Positions 52,752 through 60,128 of a stretch of DNA of 64,000 nucleotides are shown here, in pieces; positions within the stretch are counted from its first letter, which is position 1; the number at the start of each line of letters is the position of its first letter. Source of the stretch: Actinocorallia sp. API 0066 (lineage in GTDB: Bacteria > Actinomycetota > Actinomycetes > Streptosporangiales > Streptosporangiaceae); assembly GCF_020991275.1 (NCBI RefSeq), contig NZ_JAJLQY010000011.1:62001-126000 (forward strand). The letters run 5' to 3'. Under the pieces are notes generated by a model. The model was not told the DNA's origin. It saw nothing but the letters and a program-made list of their open reading frames with translations, and ran no database searches. A program made the position numbers and the translations under genes.

Positions 52752-53156
52752 ATGAGCCGGTCTGGCCTGGACCTCGTCGGTTACATCCACGTGCGGCCCG
52801 ATCAGACGATGCCTCGTCGTGCCCGGTCGTGGGTGGCGGATCTTGTGGCGCAGCACGGCTGCGGGGACGACGTCCTGGACACGGTCCGGGTGTTGACGTC
52901 CGAGCTTGCGACGAACGCGTTGCGGCACGGGCCGCAGGGTGAGGAGCACAGGGTTCGGGTGGCGCTGTTGCGTGACCCGAAGGGGCTCCGGGTCGAGGTC
53001 AACGATCGGGGTACGGGGGTTCCCCGGTCGCGCGACGCCGACACGGCCGACGAGGACGGGCGCGGCCTCTTCCTCGTCGCCGCCCTGGCCAGCGCCTGGG
53101 GGCACTGTCCCGGTTACGACGGCGGCACGACCGTCTGGTTCGAGCTCGACACCTAG
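52752..53156 (+). CDS. RsbW-like HATPase (ATP-binding regulator)
   Basis: 134 residues from ATG 52752 (AGGGAG site). N-box LTSELATNALRHGPQGEEHR, VEVNDRGTGVPRSRDADTAD and DGRGLFLVAALASAWGHCPG. These small kinase-fold proteins accompany XRE/DUF397 sets in actinomycetes and are usually anti-sigma-like. It opens the rightward operon with the module proteins. Confidence 0.88.
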   Translation: MSRSGLDLVGYIHVRPDQTMPRRARSWVADLVAQHGCGDDVLDTVRVLTSELATNALRHGPQGEEHRVRVALLRDPKGLRVEVNDRGTGVPRSRDADTADEDGRGLFLVAALASAWGHCPGYDGGTTVWFELDT

Positions 53157-53241
53157 ACCGCGTCGGCGGCCCGGCGCGCCGCCGACGTGGGCGTCCGGGT
53201 GCGGGCGTGGGCCGTCGCCGCATGAATCCTTGGAGGTATCT

Positions 53242-53967
53242 GTGACAGATCATCCGCCCAGTGGTCATCCGCTTACCCGTGGCTGTCCCGTTGACTGTCT
53301 TGTCCCGCATATCGCTGTGTTCGGGGGTGCGGGCAATGGTGGGCGGGTGGTGGTGGCGGTGAAGCATGCCGGGTGTCGGACGGTGGGTGATGTGGCCGAT
53401 CGTGTCGCTGCCGGGAGGCTGACTCGGGTGGGGGGTGTGGGTGAGAAGGTTCTCGGCTGGACGGTCGCTGTTCTGGCCGAGCACGGGATCGTCGGCCTGC
53501 CTGCCCCGGACGTTTCGCAGTCCTGTGCTGATGTCTCGCCGTTGGGGGCTGCTGTGTCGGTCGGGTTGCGGGCACGTCTGACGGCGCTGCTTGTCGGTGA
53601 GGGGCTGCTTGATCCGGCGTTCGGCACGGTGGCGGTGTCCCGTACTCATCACAGCCGGGATTGCGCGATCGACTGCCTTGCCCCTGAGGTGGGGCATGGT
53701 CTTGTGGCGCCGTTGCGTGCGCATGGCCTGGTCACCCTGGGCGATGTCATCGACCTGGCCCAGGGGCACGGCGTCGATCTCACCTCGGTGCCTGGGATCG
53801 GGGGCCATCACCAGCAGCAGATCCGTGACCTTTTGCGGGAGTGGGGATTTCTGCCGCGCCCGTCCGAGTCTCCCTGCCGGGATGACGGGCTGGCTGGCGT
53901 CATTGATCGGCTCGAACGTATCGAACGTCATCTCGCCGACCTTGTCGCGGCGTCCAGGAAGGAATAG
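53242..53967 (+). CDS. Cys-box/alpha-CTD-like module protein A (two modules)
   Basis: 241 residues from GTG 53242 (TTGGAGGT site). Module 1 is a Cys box GCPVDCLVPHIAV followed by VKHAGCRTVGDVADRVAAGR, LTRVGGVGEKVLG and AVLAEHG. Module 2 has RDCAIDCLAPEV then LRAHGLVTLGDVIDLAQGHG, LTSVPGIGG and IRDLLREWGFL. The pattern (H-helix, x-V/L-G-x-V, hairpin G-x-G, terminal helix ending in G) is like the helix-hairpin-helix of the RNA polymerase alpha C-terminal domain. A short coiled coil (IDRLERIERHLADLVA) ends the protein. No annotated family is recognised; function unknown. Confidence 0.7.
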   Translation: MTDHPPSGHPLTRGCPVDCLVPHIAVFGGAGNGGRVVVAVKHAGCRTVGDVADRVAAGRLTRVGGVGEKVLGWTVAVLAEHGIVGLPAPDVSQSCADVSPLGAAVSVGLRARLTALLVGEGLLDPAFGTVAVSRTHHSRDCAIDCLAPEVGHGLVAPLRAHGLVTLGDVIDLAQGHGVDLTSVPGIGGHHQQQIRDLLREWGFLPRPSESPCRDDGLAGVIDRLERIERHLADLVAASRKE

Positions 53968-53970
53968 CGC

Positions 53971-54333
53971 GTGCCGCTCGATCACCCGTTGGGTGCCGAC
54001 TGTGAACTGGCCTGTCTGGCCGTGCTCGTGAATGAGCACTCGTCTCGGAGTGGCCCTGGGAACGGTGCCCGTGTCGTCAACGCGGCGCGGCGTGAAGGGT
54101 GTGTGACCGTCGGGCACGTCGCGGTGCTGGCGGCCAGTGGCGAACTGCGCGACCTGCGTAACGTCGGGCCGGTCAGTTTCGCCGCCGTCACCGAGATCCT
54201 GGCCGAGCACGGTATGGCCGTTGCCCCGCCTGACCCGTGGCAGCAACTCATGCTGCAGCGCATCGCCAGGATCGAGCGGCTCCTAAGCGAGTGCCTGCCC
54301 ACCCTCTCGCCCGCCCCCTCTCGGAAGGACTAG
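53971..54333 (+). CDS. Cys-box/alpha-CTD-like module protein B (one module)
   Basis: 120 residues from GTG 53971, three bases after gene A. ADCELACLAVLV, then ARREGCVTVGHVAVLAASGE, LRDLRNVGPVSF and TEILAEHG: of all modules this is closest to alpha-CTD (compare its RNxGxxS hairpin). The tail QRIARIERLLSECLPTLSP repeats the coiled coil of A and C. Confidence 0.7.
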   Translation: MPLDHPLGADCELACLAVLVNEHSSRSGPGNGARVVNAARREGCVTVGHVAVLAASGELRDLRNVGPVSFAAVTEILAEHGMAVAPPDPWQQLMLQRIARIERLLSECLPTLSPAPSRKD

Positions 54334-54334
54334 C

Positions 54335-54937
54335 GTGCACCTGGATTCGCACGCCGAACCCCACCCTGTCGGTCGTGACTGTCTGGTCGCGTGTATGACC
54401 GCCGATATCGAGCGGCACAGCGAGAGCGACGGGCGCGGTCTGGGCCCCCGCGTGGTGCGTCTGGCGCGGCAGGCCGGTATCCACAACGTCGGCCAGCTCG
54501 TCGCCGCGGTGATCGCGGGTCGTCTGGACGTTGTGCGGGGAATCGGGCCCCGGGCGATCCTCGCCGTTCGGGCCGCGCTCGCCGACCACGGTCTGGATCC
54601 TCTCCACACGCGGGACTGTCCTATCGACTGTCTCGGTGACGTCCTTGGCGGGCGGACTGTCACTGTGCTGCGTGCCTACGGTCTGCCGACCCTCGGGCAC
54701 GTTACCGACCTTGCGGGTACACCCCATCCTGACGGGGATCGTCTCCTGGCCGTGCCGCAGATCGCGGCGGCCACCTCGGCCCGGATCCGGAACGTGCTAC
54801 GGGACTGGGGCCTGCTGCCGCCCGAACCCACGCCCATCGACCCGCCGGGCGCCTGGGCACCCTCGGTCATGGAACGGCTGGGCCAGCTCGAACGCCAGGT
54901 AGCCGCTCTGCTCGCAGGGAAGGAGGGCGGGGCGTGA
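54335..54937 (+). CDS. Cys-box/alpha-CTD-like module protein C (two modules)
   Basis: 200 residues from GTG 54335, one base after gene B. Module 1: RDCLVACMTADI, then LARQAGIHNVGQLVAAVIAG, LDVVRGIGPRAILA and LADHGLD. Module 2: RDCPIDCLGDV, LRAYGLPTLGHVTDLAGTPH, VPQIAAATSARIRNVLRDWG. Coiled-coil end MERLGQLERQVAALLAG. Order and type of the two modules are as in A. The stop overlaps a 36-residue gene. Confidence 0.7.
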   Translation: MHLDSHAEPHPVGRDCLVACMTADIERHSESDGRGLGPRVVRLARQAGIHNVGQLVAAVIAGRLDVVRGIGPRAILAVRAALADHGLDPLHTRDCPIDCLGDVLGGRTVTVLRAYGLPTLGHVTDLAGTPHPDGDRLLAVPQIAAATSARIRNVLRDWGLLPPEPTPIDPPGAWAPSVMERLGQLERQVAALLAGKEGGA

Positions 54938-55044
54938 CCTCGGCGGGGCTGGTCGCCGCCTTCGTCCTCCTGCCGTTCGCCACCGTCATCCTGGCCGGGA
55001 TCACCGCCGCCCACCTCGCCCTGACGATGGACGGAACCTCCTGA
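54934..55044 (+). CDS. 36-residue single-helix membrane peptide coupled to protein C
   Basis: GTG 54934 overlaps the stop of gene C (GTGA) and has a GGAAGGAGGGCG site. The peptide opens TSAGLVAAFVLLPFATVILA and continues with a short polar tail; it is one hydrophobic helix. Coding status is supported by the coupling and ribosome site, not by similarity. Confidence 0.5.
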   Translation: MTSAGLVAAFVLLPFATVILAGITAAHLALTMDGTS

Positions 55045-55216
55045 ACCGGCCAGGGCGGAGAGAACCGGGTGCCCGGAGCGGAGGAGGGGCCGCGCCGGGC
55101 ACCCCCGGCTGAGGACGACAACAGAGACGTCGCCCGCAGCGCACTGGAACGCGCCGACACCAGCGCGTCCACGCGGGCCGGGTGACGGGTGGCGGTATCG
55201 GGCGGGCGGACGCGGC

Positions 55217-55246
55217 GGCCCCCGGCAGGGCGAGCTGCCGGGGGCC
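55217..55246. terminator. Bidirectional terminator between module operon and purC
   Basis: Perfect 12-bp stem GGCCCCCGGCAG / CTGCCGGGGGCC, loop GGCGAG. It sits between convergent genes. Confidence 0.8.
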
Positions 55247-55288
55247 GGGGCACGGGTGTCAGGCGGTTTCGCGCCGGGCGGTCGGAGG

Positions 55289-56128
55289 TCAGCTCTCCCA
55301 GGTGCGGCCGGTGAGCCGCTGGTAGACGTCGATGTAGCGGTCGCGGGTGGCGGTCACGACGTCCTGCGGGATGGCCGGGCCGGGCGCGGTGCGGTCCCAG
55401 TCCAGGGTGCTGCTCCAGTCGCGCACGAACTGCTTGTCCAGGGCGTGCTGGGGACGGCCCGGCGCATAGTCGTCGGCCGGCCAGAAACGGGACGAGTCGG
55501 AGGTCAGGACCTCGTCGGCGAGTACGAGCGTACCGTCGGCGGCCCTGCCGAACTCCAGTTTGGTGTCGGCGATGATGATGCCCTTGTCGGCGGCGATGGC
55601 CGCGCCCCGCCGGTACACCTCCAGGGTGACCTCGCGAAGCCGGTCGGCTGTCTCCTTGCCGATCTCGGTGACGACGTCGTCGAAGGTGATGAACTCGTCG
55701 TGACCCTCGCCGACGGCGGCCTTCGTGGTGGGGGTGAAGATCGGTTCCGGGAGCTTCGACGCCTCCACCAGGCCCTCGGGCAGTCTGACGCCCGAGACGG
55801 CGCCGTCACGCTCGTACTCCTTCAGCCCGAGGCCCGCGAGGTAGCCGCGCGCGATCCACTCGACCGGCAGCATCTCCAGCCGCTGGACGCGCACCGCCCG
55901 GCCCGCGAACTCCTCCGGCACGTCCGTCGCCGAGATGACGTGGTTCGGCACCACGTCGGCGAGCTGCTCGAACCACCACAGCGACAACTGCGTGAGGATC
56001 GCCCCTTTGTCCGGAATCTCGGTCGGCAAGACCACGTCATAGACGCTGACCCGATTGGACGCGACGAGGATCAGATCATCGCCGTCACCATAGACGTCAC
56101 GGACTTTGCCCGAATGCAGAAGTTCCAT
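55289..56128 (-). CDS. purC: Phosphoribosylaminoimidazole-succinocarboxamide synthase
   Basis: 279 residues from ATG 56128; the N-terminus ELLHSGKVRDVYG is standard. RVSVYDVVLPTEIPDKGAIL, then PVEWIARGYLAGLGLKEYER, and IIIADTKLEFGRAADGTLVL, DEVLTSDSSRFWPADDYAPG, then DKQFVRDW are diagnostic. It catalyses ATP-dependent joining of Asp to CAIR in purine synthesis. It lies 13 bases after a GntR gene, which may be co-transcribed. Confidence 0.96.
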   Translation of the reverse strand: MELLHSGKVRDVYGDGDDLILVASNRVSVYDVVLPTEIPDKGAILTQLSLWWFEQLADVVPNHVISATDVPEEFAGRAVRVQRLEMLPVEWIARGYLAGLGLKEYERDGAVSGVRLPEGLVEASKLPEPIFTPTTKAAVGEGHDEFITFDDVVTEIGKETADRLREVTLEVYRRGAAIAADKGIIIADTKLEFGRAADGTLVLADEVLTSDSSRFWPADDYAPGRPQHALDKQFVRDWSSTLDWDRTAPGPAIPQDVVTATRDRYIDVYQRLTGRTWES

Positions 56129-56141
56129 CAGTTCCAGCCCC

Positions 56142-56882
56142 TCAGTTGATCTTGTATTCATACGACGCCCAGCGGCCCGCGGTCGCCACGCTCTCGCCGA
56201 ACTCGACGACGTCGCCGTCAGCGTCGAAACAGAGGTTTCGGCGTCGCTGCACCGGGTGGCCGGGCTCGATGCCGAGGTCGGTGGCGTCCTGTGCGTCGGC
56301 GGTGTCCGCGGCGTAGCTGTTCCGGCCGGCGACAACCCTGCGGCCGGTCGTCTCGGCGATGTAGCCCGGCGTGCCCTGGACGATCCGGGCGGCGACGAGG
56401 AGCAGCGGAGCCGCTTCGGCCAGGGCGCCGTCGAACCAGGAGGTCGACGCCGACACCGGCACGTCGTCCCGCAGCGTCACCCGGCGCCGACGGATGACCG
56501 GCGCGCCTTCTTCCAGCCCGAGCGCGTCGGCTATCCGGGCCGGGGCGGGCACGAGCTCGGCCGCGTCGATCCGCGCCTTCTCGTTCGCCGGATAGATCCG
56601 GCCGGTGTCGCGGATCGCCACCAGGCGGTCCTCCGCCGACCGGGCGAAGCGCGCCGACGTCACGACCGTGCCGACTCCCGGACGTCCCTCGGCCAGCCCC
56701 TCGGCACGCAGCGCGGCCAGCACCTTGGTCGCGGTCGCGTGGCTGATCGACCAGTCCGTGGAGATCTGTCGCACCGACGGCAGCATGTCGCCGTCAGCCA
56801 GTTCACCCGACTCGATCTTCTTCCGCAGCGCCCGCACGACCTGCAGGTAGGGCGGGTCGGTCCGCTCAATCCGCGGTGACAT
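56142..56882 (-). CDS. GntR-family regulator (HutC-type UTRA domain)
   Basis: 246 residues from ATG 56882 with GGGAGG. HTH: LPSVRQISTDWSISHATATK, wing EGRPGVGTVVTSA. UTRA-like C-terminal domain with DALGLEEGAPVIRRRRVTLR, and PVSASTSWFDGAL. Direct repeats upstream are likely operator sites. Confidence 0.9.
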   Translation of the reverse strand: MSPRIERTDPPYLQVVRALRKKIESGELADGDMLPSVRQISTDWSISHATATKVLAALRAEGLAEGRPGVGTVVTSARFARSAEDRLVAIRDTGRIYPANEKARIDAAELVPAPARIADALGLEEGAPVIRRRRVTLRDDVPVSASTSWFDGALAEAAPLLLVAARIVQGTPGYIAETTGRRVVAGRNSYAADTADAQDATDLGIEPGHPVQRRRNLCFDADGDVVEFGESVATAGRWASYEYKIN

Positions 56883-56912
56883 CGTTCGGCCTCCCATGTC
56901 CGATCTGACGCA

Positions 56913-56968
56913 GTGTAATAGCACACCGATGTACCCAAGGGTGAGCAAGGTAAGCGGTGTACTAGCAC
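56913..56968. promoter_or_regulatory. GTGTANTAGCAC direct repeats upstream of GntR gene
   Basis: GTGTAATAGCAC (56913-56924) and GTGTACTAGCAC (56957-56968), one mismatch, start points 44 bases apart, close to the four-turn spacing on one helix face. They resemble the GTxTAxTAxAC sites of GntR regulators. Confidence 0.6.
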
Positions 56969-57052
56969 GATGTTCCAACGAAGAAGCAAGGGCACTGGAC
57001 ACGATGGCCAGCGTCGGGACCTGGCGGGCGCTGCTGCCTGGAGGTGGTGGGT

Positions 57053-57232
57053 TCAGCTCATGACGAGGACCAGGGCGAGGACGGCGATCGCGATGAGTGC
57101 GCCGACGGCGGCCACGGCGCCGATGGTTCCCAGGGGGATGCCGGGCGGCGTGGCCGGTTCGGGGCGGTTCTGCTCGGTGAAAGCGCGGAACTGCTGGGTG
57201 CTCCGCGCGGGGTCCAGTTCGTTCTCAGCCAT
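57053..57232 (-). CDS. Small single-pass membrane protein
   Basis: 59 residues from ATG 57232. A polar N-terminal half (AENELDPARSTQQFRAFTEQ) precedes one membrane helix (LGTIGAVAAVGALIAIAVLA). No family recognised. Confidence 0.55.
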   Translation of the reverse strand: MAENELDPARSTQQFRAFTEQNRPEPATPPGIPLGTIGAVAAVGALIAIAVLALVLVMS

Positions 57233-57291
57233 GCGCGCGAGCCTACGCGACGACGGCATGTGGGTAGATTTCCGAAATTTCCGGCTCTGTG

Positions 57292-57831
57292 CTAGGCGGC
57301 GGGGGAGACGATCTCGCGGAGCGCCGTCTCCTTCAGCGCGTCCGGATCGACGCCCCCGGCCCGCAGCGCCCGGCCCGCCGACGAATCAGGCAGCATCAGC
57401 AGGGCGAGCACGATGTGGCCGTCCGAGATCGACCGGTGCCTGTGCCTGATCGCGACCCGGAGTGAAAGCTCCAGTGCCTTCTTCGCGTTCGCCGTGAAGG
57501 GGATGTGGCCGGGTCTGGCTTCGCGCCCGCCGCCGTCCAGGGCGCCGGGGCCGAAGGACGCCTCGGTGGCCTGCCTGACGGCCTCCAGGTCGATGCCGAT
57601 GGCGGCCAGGGCGTCCGGGTCGAGGCCGTCCACCTCGCGGGCCACGAGGGGGCGCAGGAGGGCCGGGGTGAGGTCGTGGGCGCGCAGGGCACGCCCCCCG
57701 GCGCCGCCCAGCGGGCCGAGGACGCCCAGCAGGACGTGCCCCGAGGTGATCCGGTCGTGGCGGAGCGTCCTGGCCTCCTCCTGGGCCTTGACGACCGCCT
57801 CCCGCGCGTCGTTGGTGAACCGTTCGAACAC
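57292..57831 (-). CDS. Clp N-terminal-domain protein
   Basis: 179 residues made of two Clp-N repeats: ERFTNDAREAVVKAQEEART, DRITSGHVLLGVLG, and IPFTANAKKALELSLRVAIR, SISDGHIVLALLM. There is no ATPase domain, so it may serve as an adaptor or decoy for ClpC substrates. It is one base downstream of the HTH gene and so is co-transcribed. Confidence 0.9.
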   Translation of the reverse strand: MFERFTNDAREAVVKAQEEARTLRHDRITSGHVLLGVLGPLGGAGGRALRAHDLTPALLRPLVAREVDGLDPDALAAIGIDLEAVRQATEASFGPGALDGGGREARPGHIPFTANAKKALELSLRVAIRHRHRSISDGHIVLALLMLPDSSAGRALRAGGVDPDALKETALREIVSPAA

Positions 57832-57832
57832 G

Positions 57833-58075
57833 TCAGTCTTCCTCTCGTCGCGCGGCGATCACCGCGTCGATCCGCCGGTGCTTCTTGTGGACGGCCTGGC
57901 GGCTGACGCTCAGTGCCTCAGCGATGTCCTGCCAGGACCAGCCCAGCGCGCGCGCGTTGCCGACCTGGAGGACTTCGAGGCGCTCCGCGAGCTCCCGCAG
58001 GGCTCTGACCGCGCGCAGGCCGACGGCCGGGTCGCGGCTGCCCGCCGCTTGGGCGAGCTGTACTCCTTCGCTCAT
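57833..58075 (-). CDS. Small helix-turn-helix regulator
   Basis: 80 residues. HTH: GWSWQDIAEALSVSRQAVHK then KHRRIDAVIAARREED. Two palindromes lie within 46 bases upstream and are likely its operators. It forms an operon with the Clp-N protein, a pair that recurs in actinomycetes. Confidence 0.88.
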   Translation of the reverse strand: MSEGVQLAQAAGSRDPAVGLRAVRALRELAERLEVLQVGNARALGWSWQDIAEALSVSRQAVHKKHRRIDAVIAARREED

Positions 58076-58078
58076 GGT

Positions 58079-58121
58079 GTCAACATAGGTTGACGCCGCG
58101 AGGTTGTCAACCTTGGTTGAC
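58079..58121. promoter_or_regulatory. Tandem GTCAAC-GTTGAC palindromic operators
   Basis: GTCAACATAGGTTGAC (58079-58094) and GTCAACCTTGGTTGAC (58106-58121). Each is an inverted repeat of GTCAAC/GTTGAC with a 4-base centre. Start points are 27 bases apart, and they sit immediately before the HTH gene. Confidence 0.75.
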
Positions 58122-58299
58122 GCGGAGGGGTGTTGCGCGGCCGAGTTGGGACTAGTTCTGGTGATTTGCCCACATGGGCGGGCGCGGGAAGGTAATTGTT
58201 CAGTACACGGTCATGCGGGCGTGACCTCTCCAGACCCGTGCGGCCGCGGTGGTGTCCGCGCCCCCGCCGCGGCCGCACGGCACCAGCGCCGACCCGCGC

Positions 58300-59025
58300 T
58301 CAGCGCCGGTCGAAGTGCTGGTAGTCCCTGGTGCCGGTCCAGTAACCGCCCCACTGCCACCCGATCTTCTCGAACGCCTTCACCACCTTGTCGCCCGCCG
58401 TGATGACACCGGGGGCGGGGCTCCGGTCCTTGTAGAACTTCTTGCAGCGCGGGTGGGCGATCGTCCCAGAGGCCGAGACATAGGGGTTCTCGCAAGGGTT
58501 GATGTCCACGGCCATCCCGTAGGCGTGCCGCGACCAATTGGACGAGCCCGTAGCGGGCCGACAGTTGAAGGCAGACGTGTTGTCGTCCTCGATCGAATCG
58601 AAGTCGCTGCCCTCGTAGGCGTCCACCGGGACCATCTTGCGGATCGGGAAACGGTTCTTGTAGAGCGTCCCGAAGGTGTCCGCGACGTCCTGGGCGACCG
58701 CCGCGTTCACTATGAGTTGTCCGCCTTCGTGGGGCTTCCCGTCGAAGCCCCAGTAAGGCATCGTGATCATGCGGAGCCCCGAGACCGGAACCGGGCAGCC
58801 CTTCCGCCACGAGTGCTCCAACTGCTGCGCGGTCACCCGGGAGATCTCGGCCTTGAACGGCACGTCCGTCGCGGTCGGCGACGGCTCCGCGGCGTCGGAA
58901 GGAGAGGCGGTACCCGATGGCGAGTCCACCCGCTCCGGCACCTCCGCGGATTGGCCACATCCGGCCGACCCGACCAGGAAGACCGCTGTCAGGGCAAGTA
59001 TCGGAACTGTCCGTACAACGTCCAT
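58300..59025 (-). CDS. M15-family (VanY-like) peptidase lipoprotein
   Basis: 241 residues from ATG 59025. A lipobox LVGSAGC (Cys at about 23) is followed by a Ser/Pro/Thr-rich linker. The peptidase motifs are SRHAYGMAVDINPCENP (zinc His and Asp) and DYQHFDRR (third zinc ligand). Expected to cleave D-Ala-D-X in peptidoglycan peptides at the outer membrane face. Divergent from the next gene by 16 bases. Confidence 0.87.
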   Translation of the reverse strand: MDVVRTVPILALTAVFLVGSAGCGQSAEVPERVDSPSGTASPSDAAEPSPTATDVPFKAEISRVTAQQLEHSWRKGCPVPVSGLRMITMPYWGFDGKPHEGGQLIVNAAVAQDVADTFGTLYKNRFPIRKMVPVDAYEGSDFDSIEDDNTSAFNCRPATGSSNWSRHAYGMAVDINPCENPYVSASGTIAHPRCKKFYKDRSPAPGVITAGDKVVKAFEKIGWQWGGYWTGTRDYQHFDRR

Positions 59026-59041
59026 CACCTCAGGATCGCTC

Positions 59042-59431
59042 ATGACCGAGAAGGACGAGCGGCCGACCCTCTCGGACGAACTCTTCGGGGCGAAGGGCGG
59101 CGCCGGGGGACGCGAGCCGCCGACGCCGCAGGGCCCGCCCTCCTGGCCCGACTTCCTCGGGCCCAGGCCGGGCCGCCGCGAGATGGTGCTCGCCGGGGTC
59201 GGCGCCCTGCTCTTCGCGCTGATCGACCTCATCGTCATGTGGGCGCCGATGCGCGACCGCGACCTGTCCTCCAGCGCGCAGGCGGTGGTCCTCGTCGTCG
59301 TCGCGTTCGGCTTCGGGACGGTGCTGGTCAAGCTGATCGGGGGCGCGTTCCGGCCGATCGGGTTCGGGATGATGCTCGGGTGGGTGGCGCTCACCCTGTT
59401 CTCGCTCGGGTTCGCTACCGGGCTTAATTAG
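59042..59431 (+). CDS. Small three-helix membrane protein
   Basis: 129 residues from ATG 59042 (AGGATC site). A polar N-terminus (GPPSWPDFLGPRPGRREMV) precedes three predicted membrane helices (VLAGVGALLFALIDLIVMW, VVLVVVAFGFGTVLVKLI, MMLGWVALTLFSLGFATG). No known family. Confidence 0.7.
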   Translation: MTEKDERPTLSDELFGAKGGAGGREPPTPQGPPSWPDFLGPRPGRREMVLAGVGALLFALIDLIVMWAPMRDRDLSSSAQAVVLVVVAFGFGTVLVKLIGGAFRPIGFGMMLGWVALTLFSLGFATGLN

Positions 59432-59445
59432 GGCGTCCGGCGGCT

Positions 59446-59901
59446 TCAGTCGGGCGCGTGCGCGGCGATCTTGGCGAAGGCGCGGCCGACGACCTCCAGC
59501 TCCTCGGGCGTCAGCAGGTCGACGAAGTAGGCGCGGACCGTCGTCACGTGGTCCTTGGCGGCCTCGCGCAGCACGTCCATGCCCTGTTCGGTGAGGAACG
59601 CGTTGATGCCGCGCTTGTCCTCCGAGCACCGGCGCCGCTCGACCAGGCCCTTGGCCTCCAGCCGGGAGCAGGTGTGCGAGAGCCTGCTGCGCGAGTGGTA
59701 GGCCATCTCGGCTAGCTCGGCCATCCGCAGGGTGCGCCCCGGCGCCTCGGACAGCCGGACGAGGATCTCGTACTCGGGCATGGCGAGGCCGTGCGCGGCC
59801 TTCAGATCGCGGTCCATGACCTCCCAGAGCCGCGAGCTGCCGTCGAGATAGGACCGCCAGTGGCCTTGCTGTGCCGCGTCCAGCCAGCGTGTCTCAGCCA
59901 T
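59446..59901 (-). CDS. MarR-family transcriptional regulator
   Basis: 151 residues. HTH: RMAELAEMAYHSRSRLSHTC SRLEAKGLVERR region with wing CSEDKRGINAFLTEQG. Widespread actinomycete regulator; target unknown. It is convergent with the small membrane protein, 14 bases away. Confidence 0.9.
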   Translation of the reverse strand: MAETRWLDAAQQGHWRSYLDGSSRLWEVMDRDLKAAHGLAMPEYEILVRLSEAPGRTLRMAELAEMAYHSRSRLSHTCSRLEAKGLVERRRCSEDKRGINAFLTEQGMDVLREAAKDHVTTVRAYFVDLLTPEELEVVGRAFAKIAAHAPD

Positions 59902-60066
59902 GCCGCCGAGCCTATCGCCAGGATTTTTGGCGCGGGTTTTTCCACAGGCTTTGGTGGAGAGTCGAACACATGTGCGCTACGGTGGCGCCATCGAGTCGAA
60001 CGCGTCTTCGATCGCGGGGTGTGGTGTGAGGCGGATTGGGGGGAATCGTGGCCGTCGTGGCGACAC

Positions 60067-60096
60067 GCCGTAGATGTTCCTACGGAAATCTACGGC
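60067..60096. repeat. CCGTAGAT/ATCTACGG inverted repeat upstream of the AAA ATPase
   Basis: GCCGTAGAT (60067-60075) and ATCTACGGC (60088-60096) form a perfect 9-bp inverted repeat, 33 bases before the ATPase GTG start. The CTACGG core recurs in the hairpins behind the same gene. Confidence 0.7.
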
Positions 60097-60128
60097 CACA
60101 GCTATACGGGCTCATAGAGTCCGAGAGC

